Shown: positions 9,287 through 20,046 of the stretch, piece by piece
Position numbering within the stretch: position 1 is the stretch's first letter
Layout of the letters: each line of letters starts with the position of its first letter
Origin: a bacterium
GTDB lineage: Bacteria; Bacillota; Bacilli; Lactobacillales; Streptococcaceae
Direction of reading: 5' to 3'
DNA length: 64,000 nt
Assembly: GCA_905221085.1 (NCBI GenBank)
Contig: CAJNBT010000007.1
Span: forward strand, 1 to 64,000
Notes under the pieces: model-generated
Seen by the model: only the letters and a program-made list of their open reading frames with translations
What the model was told of the DNA's origin: nothing
Database searches by the model: none
Translations under genes and position numbers: made by a program

Positions 9287-10444
9287 CTACTTTACTTCCT
9301 GACGTTTAACACGCTGACCAAAATATTGATACAGATCCACTTTAAGGGTTCCGTTATACAGTTTACGCTTCTTGTCCGCTTGGCTACCATACTTGCTTTC
9401 AAAGGCTTCATCACTAGTTAGGATAAACTTACTCCAAGTCTTGAGAGGTTCAAAAACCTCACCCATCTCAGCATAAAGCTTGGTCACCCCTGCATCATCT
9501 GATAAACGTTCACCATAAGGCGGATTGGAGATAATCACACCGTTGATTTTATCAGAACGCAAATCCTGCACGCGCATCTGCTTAAAGGTAATATCTCCTG
9601 CAACACCTGCCGCCTGAGCATTAGCCTTAGCAATTTCCACCATGCGAGCATCAATATCACAACCCAAGATATCCAGTTCCAGTTCACGATCCACCTTTGG
9701 GGCCGCTTCTGTGCGCACTTCTTGGATCAAACGATCGCTGACCCAGTTCCATTCCTCAAATGCAAAAGAGCGACGAAGTCCTGGAGCCATCTTTCGAGCA
9801 ATCATAACAGCCTCAATGCAGAAGGTCCCCGAACCACAGGTCGGATCAATCAAAGGCTTATCTGGATACCAGTTAGAAAGTTGCAAAATGGCTGCTGCCA
9901 TATTTTCCTTGATAGGAGCACCACCTTTTTCGGTACGATAACCACGTTTAAAGAGGCTAGATCCTGTCGTATCAATCATGACAGTTGCCACATCCTTTAG
10001 AATAGAAACCTCAATCTTAAACTCTGGGCCATTCTCCATCAGAGGAACACCTTCTGGACGAGCATAGTGTTTCTGTAACTTCTTGACAACAGCTTTCTTA
10101 GAAATAGCCTGAACACTGGGTTCATTGTGAAGTTTGGACTTAACACATTTTGCTTTTGAAATCGGGAACCGAGCCCCAAGAGGTAAATAATGTTCCCAAT
10201 CTAAGGCGAATACTCCCTGAAACAGCTCTTCAAAAGTCTTAGCAGGGAAAGATCCAACGATAATTTTGATACGGTCTGCCGCCCGAAGCCAAAGATTGGT
10301 TTCGATAATAGCTCTCACGTCTCCTTGAAAACGCACACGTCCATTTTCAACTTGACATTCGTAGCCCAACTCTCGCACTTCTCGTCCCACAACAGCTTCA
10401 AGACCTGCTGCCGCAGTTGCAATTAAATTAAATTCTTTTTTCAT
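9287..10444 (-). CDS. THUMP-domain class I RNA N2-guanine methyltransferase (RlmL/YpsC-like)
   Basis: A 385-residue protein with an N-terminal THUMP-type RNA-binding region (about 1-160) and a Rossmann methyltransferase domain. SAM-site motifs include DPTCGSGTFCIEA near 200 and the catalytic SNPPYGERL near 308, typical of N2-guanine/N6-adenine methyltransferases. It resembles the N-terminal half of E. coli RlmL, so 23S rRNA guanine is the likely target (inference). It is the first gene downstream of RNase P RNA and apparently co-transcribed with mapZ. Confidence 0.9.
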   Translation of the reverse strand: MKKEFNLIATAAAGLEAVVGREVRELGYECQVENGRVRFQGDVRAIIETNLWLRAADRIKIIVGSFPAKTFEELFQGVFALDWEHYLPLGARFPISKAKCVKSKLHNEPSVQAISKKAVVKKLQKHYARPEGVPLMENGPEFKIEVSILKDVATVMIDTTGSSLFKRGYRTEKGGAPIKENMAAAILQLSNWYPDKPLIDPTCGSGTFCIEAVMIARKMAPGLRRSFAFEEWNWVSDRLIQEVRTEAAPKVDRELELDILGCDIDARMVEIAKANAQAAGVAGDITFKQMRVQDLRSDKINGVIISNPPYGERLSDDAGVTKLYAEMGEVFEPLKTWSKFILTSDEAFESKYGSQADKKRKLYNGTLKVDLYQYFGQRVKRQEVK

Positions 10445-10481
10445 TTTACAGTCTTACAAGACCTTTCTATATGTCCACTTT

Positions 10482-10515
10482 AAAAAATGAGGTTGAGAAA
10501 ATTTCTCAGCCCCAA
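10482..10515 (-). terminator. Terminator of RNase P RNA
   Basis: On the minus strand the stem GGCTGAGAAA/TTTCTCAACC is followed by TCATTTTTT. It lies directly 3' of rnpB. Confidence 0.75.
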
Positions 10516-10520
10516 CCTAT

Positions 10521-10917
10521 ATGCAATTTTCTATAAGCCATGTTTTGTTCCAGAAGTGACTAGGACCACTTCCTTCGATAATCATCTGTCTACCGCTAAC
10601 AGCCTACAGCTGATAGCAGTCAGAGTACTACGTTCGTTTCCGTGCACTCCATGCCCCGACCAAAATTTGGGTTGCTAGCTTGAGGGGTTTACCGCGTTCC
10701 ACTCTCTCCGTTTCCAGAAAGACTCCGTCACTGTGGCACTTTAAAGTCTACTCTGGCCTATCCAAAGACTTAGCCATTTCAACTGCCGTAACGATTTCTC
10801 GTCCCTAGGCTTATTGTTTCGCCTAGCACAAACACTACAGGCATCACAGCCTGTGCTAGCATGGACTTTCCTCATGAAAAGAAATTCTCTTCACGCGATT
10901 ATCCAAAAATTGCACTT
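10521..10917 (-). ncRNA. rnpB: RNase P RNA (type B, M1 RNA)
   Basis: The minus strand contains universally conserved RNase P elements: GAGGAAAGTCCATGCT near the 5' end, AGGGACGAGAAATCGTTACGG, GAAACGGAGAGAGTGGAACG and a 3' segment with GACAGATGATTATCGAAG before the closing P1 strand. The terminal strands GTGCAATTTTT and AAAATTGCAT pair to form P1 and set the ends (within a few bases). It is the catalytic RNA maturing tRNA 5' ends. It sits between gpsB and the methyltransferase gene, as in pneumococcus. Confidence 0.95.
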
Positions 10918-10938
10918 ATGTACTCGATAGATAATCAA

Positions 10939-11265
10939 TTAATCTAGATTGTCTAAAATTTGTTTACCAAATACTTCTTTCTCAAGACGATTTAGACGTT
11001 TTAAAATATCAAAATTTGTCATAGAACTTGTAGCTGTCATTTCAAGTGGTTCTGCTTGAACTGGTGCAGATTCAGGTTTGCGAGCTAATTCTCCCTTCAA
11101 ATCCGCAATTTCCTGACGGAGAGACTTGACCAAGGCAGCATAAGTTTCATAGTCCTTGATGACATCGTCCAAAAATTCATCAACTTCAACCTTACTATAT
11201 CCACGAACTTCACGTCCAAACTCTTGCTCAAAAATGTCTTTTGCTGTAAAAATAATACTTGCCAT
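10939..11265 (-). CDS. gpsB: Cell-cycle protein GpsB
   Basis: A 108-residue DivIVA-family protein starting [17 protein letters not shown] prefer this ATG over the in-frame one 12 bases upstream because a purine-rich GGAGAGAG site precedes it and it gives the usual length. The N-terminal DivIVA-like domain contains the membrane/partner motif ([16 protein letters not shown]), then a coiled coil (about 35-65), a linker and a C-terminal trimerising helix ([17 protein letters not shown]). GpsB links septal and peripheral wall synthesis, binding PBPs and StkP (family knowledge). It ends 21 bases before rnpB. Confidence 0.95.
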   Translation of the reverse strand: MASIIFTAKDIFEQEFGREVRGYSKVEVDEFLDDVIKDYETYAALVKSLRQEIADLKGELARKPESAPVQAEPLEMTATSSMTNFDILKRLNRLEKEVFGKQILDNLD

Positions 11266-11337
11266 CTCTCTCTCCATTCTCGGTTTCTAATAGTATTATT
11301 ATATAAAAAAAAGCAAACAAAAATCAAGGTCAAAGGC

Positions 11338-11865
11338 TTACTTTTCAGAAAAATTTTCTGCTAGCTCATTTAAGTCTTCAAAGGTTAGCCTTTTTATGCG
11401 ATAACCTTCCTGATTTGTCATCAAGTTGTCCATAAATTTTAATTTGGTTTCATTTTCTGGGTCATAGAAAAAATAGGCTAAATCAGTATTTTCCAATAAA
11501 AATTGTTGATAATCTCGCAATTGACCCATATGTTCATATTTAGGATAAGCATATTTGACAAAGTCTACCTGCTTAAAACGGCTCAGTTTCATCTGATTGC
11601 CTTCATTCCAATTTTCCCCATGGGTTTCAAAAGCAAAAATGGTGGCCAACTGGAAACCGTATTCAGTCTTCATCTCCTGAGCAACATCTAGAACCCAATA
11701 TTCAAAGCCTAAAGTCCCTGTAAATACCAGCCATTTAAGCCCCTCTTCTGCTAAACTTTCTAAATCCCTTCGAATCGATTTCTTTATAACTTTTAACCTG
11801 ACATCCTTTTCGTTAAACAAACCCAAATCAAAAGCAGAATATCCTAAAACCAAAGCTGTAGTCAT
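11338..11865 (-). CDS. DUF1273/YpsA-like protein (SLOG superfamily)
   Basis: A 175-residue protein. The start [15 protein letters not shown] is chosen because AGAAAGGG lies 7-8 bases before it; the longer upstream reading has no such site. The N-terminal nucleotide-binding-like turn ([11 protein letters not shown]) and the [17 protein letters not shown] segment fit the DUF1273 (YpsA) family, predicted to bind nucleotide or NAD-like ligands. B. subtilis YpsA affects cell division (family knowledge), and the neighbours gpsB, recU and pbp1A are division and wall genes, so a related role is plausible but unproven. It is divergent from recU. Confidence 0.85.
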   Translation of the reverse strand: MTTALVLGYSAFDLGLFNEKDVRLKVIKKSIRRDLESLAEEGLKWLVFTGTLGFEYWVLDVAQEMKTEYGFQLATIFAFETHGENWNEGNQMKLSRFKQVDFVKYAYPKYEHMGQLRDYQQFLLENTDLAYFFYDPENETKLKFMDNLMTNQEGYRIKRLTFEDLNELAENFSEK

Positions 11866-11890
11866 TTTTAACCCTTTCTGTGTAAAATTA

Positions 11891-11899
11891 TGGTATAAT
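11891..11899 (+). promoter_or_regulatory. Extended -10 promoter for recU-pbp1A
   Basis: TGGTATAAT (TATAAT at 11894-11899) lies 33 bases before the recU ATG, with no good -35 hexamer. AAGGAGAA precedes the start codon. Confidence 0.65.
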
Positions 11900-11931
11900 A
11901 GAGTGATGTTATTGTACCAATAAGGAGAAAT

Positions 11932-12528
11932 ATGGTCAACTATCCTCATAAAATTTCATCAAAAAAAAGTCAAGCATCTCTTTCTCAACCAAAAAATTTC
12001 GCAAATCGAGGAATGACTTTTGAAAAGATGATTAACGCTACCAACGACTACTATCTGACTCATGGAATGGCAGTTATCCATAAAAAACCAACTCCTGTTC
12101 AGATTGTTCGAGTAGACTATCCTCAACGGAGTCGGGCCAAGATTGTAGAAGCCTATTTTAGACAAGCTTCCACAACCGATTACTCTGGCGTGTATCGAGG
12201 GCATTACATTGACTTTGAAGCCAAGGAAACGCGACAAAAAAATGCTATTCCAATGAAGAACTTCCATCCTCACCAGATTCAACATATGGAACAGGTTCTA
12301 GAACAGCAGGGCATTTGCTTCGTACTACTTCATTTTTCTTCTCAACAAGAAACTTATTTGTTGCCGGCACTTGATTTGATTCGCTTTTATCATCAAGATA
12401 AGGGTCAAAAATCAATGCCACTTAGATATATTCAAGAATACGGATATTTAGTAAAGCACGGAGCTTTCCCTCAAATTCCTTATCTCGATATTATCAAAGA
12501 ACTTTTACTAGGTGGTAAAACAAGATGA
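11932..12528 (+). CDS. recU: Holliday junction resolvase RecU
   Basis: A 198-residue nuclease. After a basic N-terminus come [18 protein letters not shown], a stalk region, [16 protein letters not shown] (with the acidic/lysine nuclease motif) and [17 protein letters not shown], all typical of RecU. It cuts Holliday junctions during recombination repair and chromosome segregation. Its stop overlaps the pbp1A start by four bases (ATGA), the usual translationally coupled recU-pbp1A arrangement of Gram-positives. Confidence 0.96.
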   Translation: MVNYPHKISSKKSQASLSQPKNFANRGMTFEKMINATNDYYLTHGMAVIHKKPTPVQIVRVDYPQRSRAKIVEAYFRQASTTDYSGVYRGHYIDFEAKETRQKNAIPMKNFHPHQIQHMEQVLEQQGICFVLLHFSSQQETYLLPALDLIRFYHQDKGQKSMPLRYIQEYGYLVKHGAFPQIPYLDIIKELLLGGKTR

Positions 12529-14693
12529 ATAAACAAACTATTCTGCGATTCTTAAAATACATTGGAATTACATTCCTTACCTTATTTATCGCATTATTTC
12601 TATTAGGTGGAGGGGTCTTCCTCTACTTTGTTAGCAAGGCTCCAGCCTTATCTGAAAGTAAATTAGTTGCGACAACCTCTAGCAAGATTTATGACAATAA
12701 GAACGAACTAATCGCTGACCTTGGATCTGAACGTCGAGTAAATGCTCAATCAAATGAAATCCCTACTGATTTGGTCAAGGCCATCGTCTCTATCGAAGAC
12801 CACCGTTTCTTTGATCATAGAGGGGTTGATACTATTCGTATCCTTGGGGCAACTCTGAGAAATCTCCAAGGTAGAGGGGGGCTTCAAGGAGCTTCGACCT
12901 TGACTCAGCAATTGATTAAATTAACTTATTTCTCTACTTCAACTGCTGATCAAACCTTGTCACGTAAAGCTCAAGAAGCTTGGCTAGCCGTTCAATTAGA
13001 GCAAAAAGCAACCAAGCAAGAAATCCTGACCTACTACATCAACAAAGTCTACATGTCTAACGGTAACTATGGAATGCAAACCGCAGCCGAAAATTACTAT
13101 GGAAAAGACTTGAAGGATTTAAGTTTGCCACAGTTAGCACTCCTAGCCGGAATGCCTCAAGCACCAAACCAATATGATCCATATTCCCACCCAGAAGCTG
13201 CTCTAGAGCGTCGTAACTTGGTACTTTCAGAAATGAAGGGACAGAAATATATCAGTGCAGAAGATTACGAAAAAGCTATTAATACGCCTATCACTGACGG
13301 TCTTCAAAGCTTGAAGTCAGCCAATAGTTACCCAGCCTATATGGACAACTACCTCAAAGAAGTAATCGACCAAGTCGAACAAGAAACAGGCTACAACCTT
13401 CTTACCACAGGTATGGAAGTCTATACTAATGTCGACAAAAATGTTCAACAGAGACTTTGGGATGTTTATAATACAGATGAGTACGTTGCTTATCCAGATG
13501 ATGAACTTCAAGTAGCTTCTACTATCGTGGATGTAACAAATGGTAAAGTTCTTGCTCAGTTAGGTGCCCGTCACCAATCAAGTAATGTATCTTTCGGAAT
13601 CAACCAAGCCGTTGAAACCAACCGTGACTGGGGTTCTACTATGAAACCAATCACTGATTATGCTCCCGCCTTAGAATATGGAATCTATGATTCTACTGCA
13701 TCTATTGTACATGATGTTCCTTATAATTATCCTGGTACTGATACTCCAGTCTACAACTGGGATCATGGCTACTTTGGAAATATTACACTTCAGTATGCAC
13801 TTCAACAGTCACGTAATGTCACAGCAGTTGAAACTCTTAATAAGGTTGGTTTAGACAAAGCAAAAACTTTCCTCAATGGATTAGGTATTGACTATCCAAG
13901 TATACACTATGCAAATGCCATTTCAAGTAATACAACTGAATCCAACAAAAAATATGGTGCAAGTAGTGAAAAAATGGCTGCTGCCTACGCAGCATTCGCT
14001 AATGGTGGTATTTACCACAAACCAATGTATATCAATAAAATCGTCTTTAGTGATGGTAGCGAAAAAGAATTTTCTGATGCTGGTACACGAGCTATGAAAG
14101 AGACTACTGCCTATATGATGACTGAAATGATGAAAACTGTTTTAACTTACGGAACAGGACGTGGAGCCTACCTACCATGGCTTTCACAAGCAGGTAAGAC
14201 AGGTACTTCTAACTATACTGACGACGAAATTGAAAAGTATATCAAGAACACTGGCTACGTAGCTCCAGATGAAATGTTTGTGGGTTATACTCGTAAGTAT
14301 TCTATGGCTGTATGGACTGGATACTCAAATCGTTTAACTCCAATCATTGGAGATGGTTTCCTAGTTGCTGCCAAAGTTTATCGCTCAATGATATCGTATC
14401 TATCAGAAGATGACCATCCTGGAGATTGGACAATGCCTGAGGGATTATATAGAAACGGGCAGTTCATATTCCAAAACGGAGCCAGAAATACATGGAATAT
14501 TCCTGATACACAACAAACAGTAGAGAATTCCTCTACAACAACTGAAAATTCAACTACACAGGCAGGCCAACAATCCAATAATGCTCCAGCAACTGATCCT
14601 AATCAAGGACAAGCTGGTCAGGCTGGTCAGCCAACACAGCCAGTACAACCAACGCCACAAAATCCGCAAGTTCAACAGCAACCACAACAATGA
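12525..14693 (+). CDS. pbp1a: Penicillin-binding protein 1A (bifunctional class A PBP)
   Basis: A 722-residue enzyme: short cytoplasmic tail, one transmembrane helix (about 11-32), GT51 glycosyltransferase domain ([21 protein letters not shown]), transpeptidase domain with STMK (Ser371), SRN (about 429) and KTGT (Lys558), and a low-complexity Gln/Pro/Thr tail. Numbering is one higher than in pneumococcal R6. The residue after SRNV is Thr and the segment [10 protein letters not shown] replaces the KTSQF of susceptible pneumococci. Both changes are listed in low-affinity mosaic PBP1a alleles, though they may be the native state in this species. The STMK threonine is unaltered. It makes and cross-links peptidoglycan outside the membrane. 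Confidence 0.97.
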   Translation: MNKQTILRFLKYIGITFLTLFIALFLLGGGVFLYFVSKAPALSESKLVATTSSKIYDNKNELIADLGSERRVNAQSNEIPTDLVKAIVSIEDHRFFDHRGVDTIRILGATLRNLQGRGGLQGASTLTQQLIKLTYFSTSTADQTLSRKAQEAWLAVQLEQKATKQEILTYYINKVYMSNGNYGMQTAAENYYGKDLKDLSLPQLALLAGMPQAPNQYDPYSHPEAALERRNLVLSEMKGQKYISAEDYEKAINTPITDGLQSLKSANSYPAYMDNYLKEVIDQVEQETGYNLLTTGMEVYTNVDKNVQQRLWDVYNTDEYVAYPDDELQVASTIVDVTNGKVLAQLGARHQSSNVSFGINQAVETNRDWGSTMKPITDYAPALEYGIYDSTASIVHDVPYNYPGTDTPVYNWDHGYFGNITLQYALQQSRNVTAVETLNKVGLDKAKTFLNGLGIDYPSIHYANAISSNTTESNKKYGASSEKMAAAYAAFANGGIYHKPMYINKIVFSDGSEKEFSDAGTRAMKETTAYMMTEMMKTVLTYGTGRGAYLPWLSQAGKTGTSNYTDDEIEKYIKNTGYVAPDEMFVGYTRKYSMAVWTGYSNRLTPIIGDGFLVAAKVYRSMISYLSEDDHPGDWTMPEGLYRNGQFIFQNGARNTWNIPDTQQTVENSSTTTENSTTQAGQQSNNAPATDPNQGQAGQAGQPTQPVQPTPQNPQVQQQPQQ

Positions 14694-14705
14694 GATGAAA
14701 GAAGA

Positions 14706-14737
14706 AAATCCTGAGAATACAAACTCAGGATTTTTTC
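14706..14737 (+). terminator. Terminator of recU-pbp1A
   Basis: AATCCTGAG and CTCAGGATT arms around a short loop are followed by a run of T, 13 bases after the pbp1A stop. Confidence 0.85.
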
Positions 14738-14800
14738 TACAAAAAATTGGCTTCATCATCTTTGAAAGTGAAGGTAGCCATCAATTCATTTTCGAGAAAG

Positions 14801-14833
14801 TAAAAGAAGTTAGCGAATAACTAACTTCTTTTT
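14801..14833 (-). terminator. Terminator of aliA, possibly bidirectional
   Basis: GAAGTTAG (14806-14813) and CTAACTTC (14821-14828) form a stem with T-rich flanks on both strands. It lies just beyond the aliA stop and between convergent pbp1A and aliA. Confidence 0.75.
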
Positions 14834-14836
14834 ATC

Positions 14837-16816
14837 TTATTTCACATGTTTTGCAAGTTCTTCTTGCGCTTTTTTATTGGATTCTTCTTTTTCTTTCATC
14901 CATTTATCTTGAGCTTTTTGATATTCATCTGTAGTAACTGCCTTGTCTTGAAGTTCAAGGTATTTGTATCGAAGCGGATCACTTGTCCCCTTGTTACCTG
15001 AGAAAGAGAAAGGTAAAGTAAATGGTACCATCTTAGACAAGATTGGACGCCCTGTACGAGATGTCGTTGGAATGACTAGGGCACTATCTGTTAGCCAAGC
15101 CTGCGCTTCAGCATACTTGTTATAACGTTTTGTAACGTCTGTAGTTTCTTCCCCTGCTTCATTGACCATTTTATCATAATCATTGAGACCAACCTTCTTA
15201 GCCGCCTCATTGTCTTTTCCTGAATCAAATCCTAGGTAAGTTCTCGTATTTTCCCCTACAGAAGGTTTGATGATGTCAAGATAAGTTGATGGATCTGAGA
15301 AGTCTGGTCCCCATCCAACGTTATCAGAAAGATCCCAATCCTCACCAGCAGCAGTTTGAGCAAATAAAGTTACATTAAGCACTTCATCTTTTTGTAATTG
15401 TTGGATATCAATAATAACATTATCAGTTCCTAAAGTTGCTTCCAAGGATTGTTTCATAGATTGGACGCGCTGAACTTTTGTAGTTGCTGTTTGGTCAACA
15501 GGCATATCTAGGTGAATTGGGAACTGTACTCCTTCTGCCTGAAGAGCAGTCTTAGCCTTAGCAAATTCTGCTTTGGCTTTCTCTGGATTATAGAGACCGT
15601 CTTGAGCATCAGCAAGGTTCACATCCTTCCATTCATCCCCGTAAGTCACCAATTTTTCTTTGACCATATCACCAAAGTTCTTACCATCTGCTTGAACAAA
15701 TGTTGGTGGAACAAAGATATTACGTAAGATTTTGCTTGCTCCAGTTTGTCCATTCAACTGAGAAGCATAGGCTGTACGGTCAAATCCAAAGGCAATAGCC
15801 TGACGGAAATCCTTGTTTAACAAAGCCTTTTTAGTTGAAGTCTTTTGTTCTTCACTAGTCTTAGAAGTATATTTATAGGACTGACGATCGATGTTTGTTC
15901 CTACTACATAAGTCGTAGAGTCCTGTTGCGTATAGACAATGTTGTCCTTCATCTCTTTCTCAAGCTCTGCAAAACTTGCACTTGTTGGATAGAGACGAGC
16001 TGCTGAAAGGCTACCATCTTTAAAGTTTTCTGCTGGCTTACTAGTGTCTTGACCATCCCAGAATGACAATTTAACTTTGTCAATATGGACATTGTCTTTA
16101 TCCCAGTAATTAGGATTTTTTGCAAATTCAACAGTAGATTTGGTCACAATGGATTTCAGCAAATAAGGACCATTATACAAGATACTGCTTGGATCTGTTG
16201 CTTTAGCAAAATCATCCCCTTTTGAGTTCAAAAACTCTTCATTAACTGGTGCTAAAACACCCATTGTTGTTTTAGAATTCCAAAAACTTTCAGGTTTGTT
16301 CAAAGTGTATTGGACCGTTTGATCGTCAAGGGCTTTAATTCCGACTTGAGAGAAATCTTTAATTTCCCCTTTAGCGTAGGCGTCCAAACCTTTAATTGAA
16401 TCCTGTACCAAGTAAAGGGCTTCTGATTTCTTATCTGTTGCATATTTAAGACCTGTCACAAAGTCCTGAGCCTTAACAGGGGCATACTCTTCTCCTTCAG
16501 ATGTGTACCACTTGGCATCCTGACGAATCTTATAAGTGTAAGTCAAGCCATCTTTAGAAACTGACCAGTCCTCTGCCATTGAGGGAATAAGGTTTCCGTA
16601 TTTATCATTTTCAAGCAATCCATCAATCACATTACTAGTAATGTCAGCAGTTGCTGCCTTACCAGTTGTTAAGTAGTTAAGATTATCTGGGTCTGTCTCG
16701 TAGGTAAATGCAAAAGTCTGCTCACCTTTAGCACCAGAACCACCAGAACAAGCTGCTAAGACACCTGCAGCTAATAAAGTTACTCCCGCAAGAGCCAATA
16801 CTTTCCTTGTTTTCAT
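14837..16816 (-). CDS. aliA: Oligopeptide-binding lipoprotein AliA
   Basis: A 659-residue substrate-binding protein of the peptide ABC family (SBP family 5). The start MKTRKVLALAGVTLL is preferred because AAGGAG lies six bases upstream; 18 extra in-frame residues upstream look untranslated. The lipobox LAAC places the lipidated Cys near residue 23. The mature part contains the family segments DGLLENDKYGNLIPSMAEDW and GPYLLKSIVTKSTVEFAKNPNYW. AliA delivers oligopeptides to the shared Ami permease and influences competence and colonisation (pneumococcal knowledge). It marks the downstream border of the cps locus. Confidence 0.95.
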   Translation of the reverse strand: MKTRKVLALAGVTLLAAGVLAACSGGSGAKGEQTFAFTYETDPDNLNYLTTGKAATADITSNVIDGLLENDKYGNLIPSMAEDWSVSKDGLTYTYKIRQDAKWYTSEGEEYAPVKAQDFVTGLKYATDKKSEALYLVQDSIKGLDAYAKGEIKDFSQVGIKALDDQTVQYTLNKPESFWNSKTTMGVLAPVNEEFLNSKGDDFAKATDPSSILYNGPYLLKSIVTKSTVEFAKNPNYWDKDNVHIDKVKLSFWDGQDTSKPAENFKDGSLSAARLYPTSASFAELEKEMKDNIVYTQQDSTTYVVGTNIDRQSYKYTSKTSEEQKTSTKKALLNKDFRQAIAFGFDRTAYASQLNGQTGASKILRNIFVPPTFVQADGKNFGDMVKEKLVTYGDEWKDVNLADAQDGLYNPEKAKAEFAKAKTALQAEGVQFPIHLDMPVDQTATTKVQRVQSMKQSLEATLGTDNVIIDIQQLQKDEVLNVTLFAQTAAGEDWDLSDNVGWGPDFSDPSTYLDIIKPSVGENTRTYLGFDSGKDNEAAKKVGLNDYDKMVNEAGEETTDVTKRYNKYAEAQAWLTDSALVIPTTSRTGRPILSKMVPFTLPFSFSGNKGTSDPLRYKYLELQDKAVTTDEYQKAQDKWMKEKEESNKKAQEELAKHVK

Positions 16817-16936
16817 AGTCTTCTCCTTTGTTTTTCTATCCATTATAGACTCTTTTTCATATTCTGTCAATATAATTTTCTGAATTTTATAAAATTATTT
16901 TTTAAACAAAAACTTTGCAAAAATATGAATAATATC

Positions 16937-16978
16937 AAAAAATCCCTCAACTACATTACATAGTCAAGGAATTTTTTA
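16937..16978 (-). terminator. Terminator at the end of the capsule operon
   Basis: Imperfect arms ATCCCTCAACTA and TAGTCAAGGAAT pair with G-U wobbles. T runs occur on both strands, so it could end the cps transcript and insulate aliA. Confidence 0.65.
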
Positions 16979-17018
16979 TACTATTTCTAAATAATAACTG
17001 GTAGTCAGTTTTACTTGT

Positions 17019-17411
17019 TTAATCTAACTCATTTCTTACACACTGTAAAGCTGCTCCAATTACTTGGTGCATATCGTAATAACGATAGTGTCCTAAACGA
17101 CCACCAAAGATAACGTTCCCTTGCTCATCAGCCAATTTTTTATATGATTTATACAAATGATTATTACGATCATTATTTACTGGATAATAAGGCTCATCAC
17201 CTTTTTCCCAATCCCAAATCTCCTTATCAGAAGTATGGAAAATATGAGCTCCATACTGATGAACTTGAATTCCTTCCTCTTCACGAGTATAGATATTACC
17301 CGCGATATGATTCCGTTTTTCAATGATTTTTACTTTTTTTCCTTTTAAGGCTGCTTCATGAGCAAATACTGCACCAAAAAGACCAGCGCCAACAATAAGA
17401 TAATCGTACAT
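17019..17411 (-). pseudogene. glf: UDP-galactopyranose mutase with large in-frame internal deletion
   Basis: The 130-residue reading frame joins the N-terminal third of Glf (FAD motif IVGAGLFGAVFAHEA, then YGAHIFHTSDKEIWD, about 70 residues) directly to the C-terminal part (KGDEPYYPVNNDRN, FGGRLGHYRYYDM). Normal Glf has roughly 365-370 residues, so some 235 residues containing the substrate-binding helical domain and catalytic arginine are gone without a frame change. It cannot convert UDP-Galp to UDP-Galf. It lies at the end of the cps operon after rmlD, where glf often sits in streptococcal capsule loci. Confidence 0.9.
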
Positions 17412-17473
17412 CTTATGCTCCTTTGGAGTTCATTGTATACTTCTTTTATCAGACTAGAAAATCATTCTATTGC

Positions 17474-18325
17474 TTATCTTACTTCTTGTTTGTAAAATTC
17501 TTTCAAGGCATCTTGCCAAGTTGGAATGACAAATCCAGTATCTTTAGCTTTAGCTAGGCTCATCGTTGAGTTTAGCGGACGTTTAGCTTTTGCTGGAAAT
17601 TGACTTGAATCGACTGGCTTGATTTCCACATCTGTATCTTTCAAAATTTCAACTGCAAAATCATACCATGTTGTGTCTTCTGTCGCATCATTTGACAAAT
17701 GATAATAACCAAATTCCTTGCGATTTTCAGCTAGATAGGTCATAAATTCAGCCAAGGTACGAGTCCAAGTCGGACGACCATGCTGGTCATTTACAACTGT
17801 TAATGTCTTATGAGTTTTCGCAAGATTTTGCATAGTAAAAACGAAGTTTTTACCATAATTTCCAAATACCCAGGCAGTACGGATAATATAGAAATTAGAC
17901 ACATGCTTCTCAACTAACTCTTCTCCCATACGCTTAGTCCGTCCATATTCTGTCTGTGGATCTGGTCGGTCATCAACTTCCCACTCTTGTCCAACTGGTT
18001 TCTTACCATCAAAGACATAGTCAGTAGAAATATAGACTAGAGTTGCACCATGCTTTTCAGATGCTTTCGCAACATTTTCTGTCCCCGTAACATTGATAGC
18101 ATAGTCCAATTCTTTTCCTTCATCCTCTGCTGCATCAACAGCAGTGTAGGCAGCACAGTGGTAGACTAAAGTCGGTTTCACCTCTTCAAAAACTTTCTCA
18201 ACCATTTCTGCATCGGTAATGTCCATCTCAGTCACATCTACTGCTACATACTCTTCATTACGCTCATCCAATAAATAACGAAGTTCAGTTCCTAATTGAC
18301 CCTTTGATCCTGTAATTAAAATCAT
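17474..18325 (-). CDS. rmlD: dTDP-4-dehydrorhamnose reductase
   Basis: A 283-residue short-chain dehydrogenase: N-terminal NADPH fold ITGSKGQLGTELR, STDYVFDGKK and the YGRTKRMGE active-site Tyr-x-x-x-Lys. It performs the last step to dTDP-L-rhamnose in the cytoplasm. It is 65 bases after rmlB in the usual streptococcal order A-C-B-D. Confidence 0.97.
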   Translation of the reverse strand: MILITGSKGQLGTELRYLLDERNEEYVAVDVTEMDITDAEMVEKVFEEVKPTLVYHCAAYTAVDAAEDEGKELDYAINVTGTENVAKASEKHGATLVYISTDYVFDGKKPVGQEWEVDDRPDPQTEYGRTKRMGEELVEKHVSNFYIIRTAWVFGNYGKNFVFTMQNLAKTHKTLTVVNDQHGRPTWTRTLAEFMTYLAENRKEFGYYHLSNDATEDTTWYDFAVEILKDTDVEIKPVDSSQFPAKAKRPLNSTMSLAKAKDTGFVIPTWQDALKEFYKQEVR

Positions 18326-18390
18326 CTCTATACCTTTCTAATTTGCAACTCTTCCCAAGATAGCAATAAAAAGCAGCGATTTCCTGCTTT

Positions 18391-19452
<1,062 letters not shown>

Positions 19453-20046
19453 TTACAAATCTTCTTTTTTCAAAGGTTTTACATCCTTAAGTAGTGGATG
19501 ATTTTTATCTGCTTCTGAAACCTCTGCTTCTGCAAGATTTTCCCATTCAATGCCAAGGCTTGGATCAGCGTAGTTCACAAAGGCATACTTGGGTTTGAGT
19601 TCAAGAGCCCAGTAGTCATTGACCAAATAACTATAAGAAACTGTATCTGATAGGACTTGGAAACCATTGGCCACACCTCTAGGAACAAAGATTCCCTTAC
19701 TTGCATCAATAACCATCTGATAAGTATTCCCAAAGGTTTCGCCCTCGCGTAGATCAACCCAAGAACCCAGAACTTTCCCACCATCTGCTACAGAGATGTA
19801 CTTATCCCAAGGCTCTGCGTGGAGACCACGGAGGACATTTTTACGTGAGAAGGATACATTGTTTTGCAATTTTCCTTCTGCAAAGAAAGACTCTGGAAAT
19901 CCAAGTGGGAGCATTTTTTCCTTTTGGAAATTTTCTTTAAACCAGCCACGATTATCTCCATGAACAGGAATATCAAACTCCAGCATACCTGGAATAGCCT
20001 CAACCTTGCGAACCGCAAGCGTCTTGCCGAAAAATTCATCTGTCAT
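19453..20046 (-). CDS. rmlC: dTDP-4-dehydrorhamnose 3,5-epimerase
   Basis: A 197-residue cupin: DNRGWFKENFQKEK and NVLRGLHAEPWDKY contain the substrate-binding Arg and catalytic His. It performs the double epimerisation to the L-rhamno configuration. Its ATG directly abuts the rmlA stop, indicating coupled translation. Confidence 0.97.
   Translation of the reverse strand: MTDEFFGKTLAVRKVEAIPGMLEFDIPVHGDNRGWFKENFQKEKMLPLGFPESFFAEGKLQNNVSFSRKNVLRGLHAEPWDKYISVADGGKVLGSWVDLREGETFGNTYQMVIDASKGIFVPRGVANGFQVLSDTVSYSYLVNDYWALELKPKYAFVNYADPSLGIEWENLAEAEVSEADKNHPLLKDVKPLKKEDL

Noticed and set aside
14581..14820. Plus-strand ORF overlapping the pbp1A tail
   Set aside because: It lies in another frame of the low-complexity PBP1a tail and runs through the terminator.
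17019..17411. A functional short UDP-galactopyranose mutase
   Set aside because: Only about a third of the protein remains and the catalytic middle is missing.
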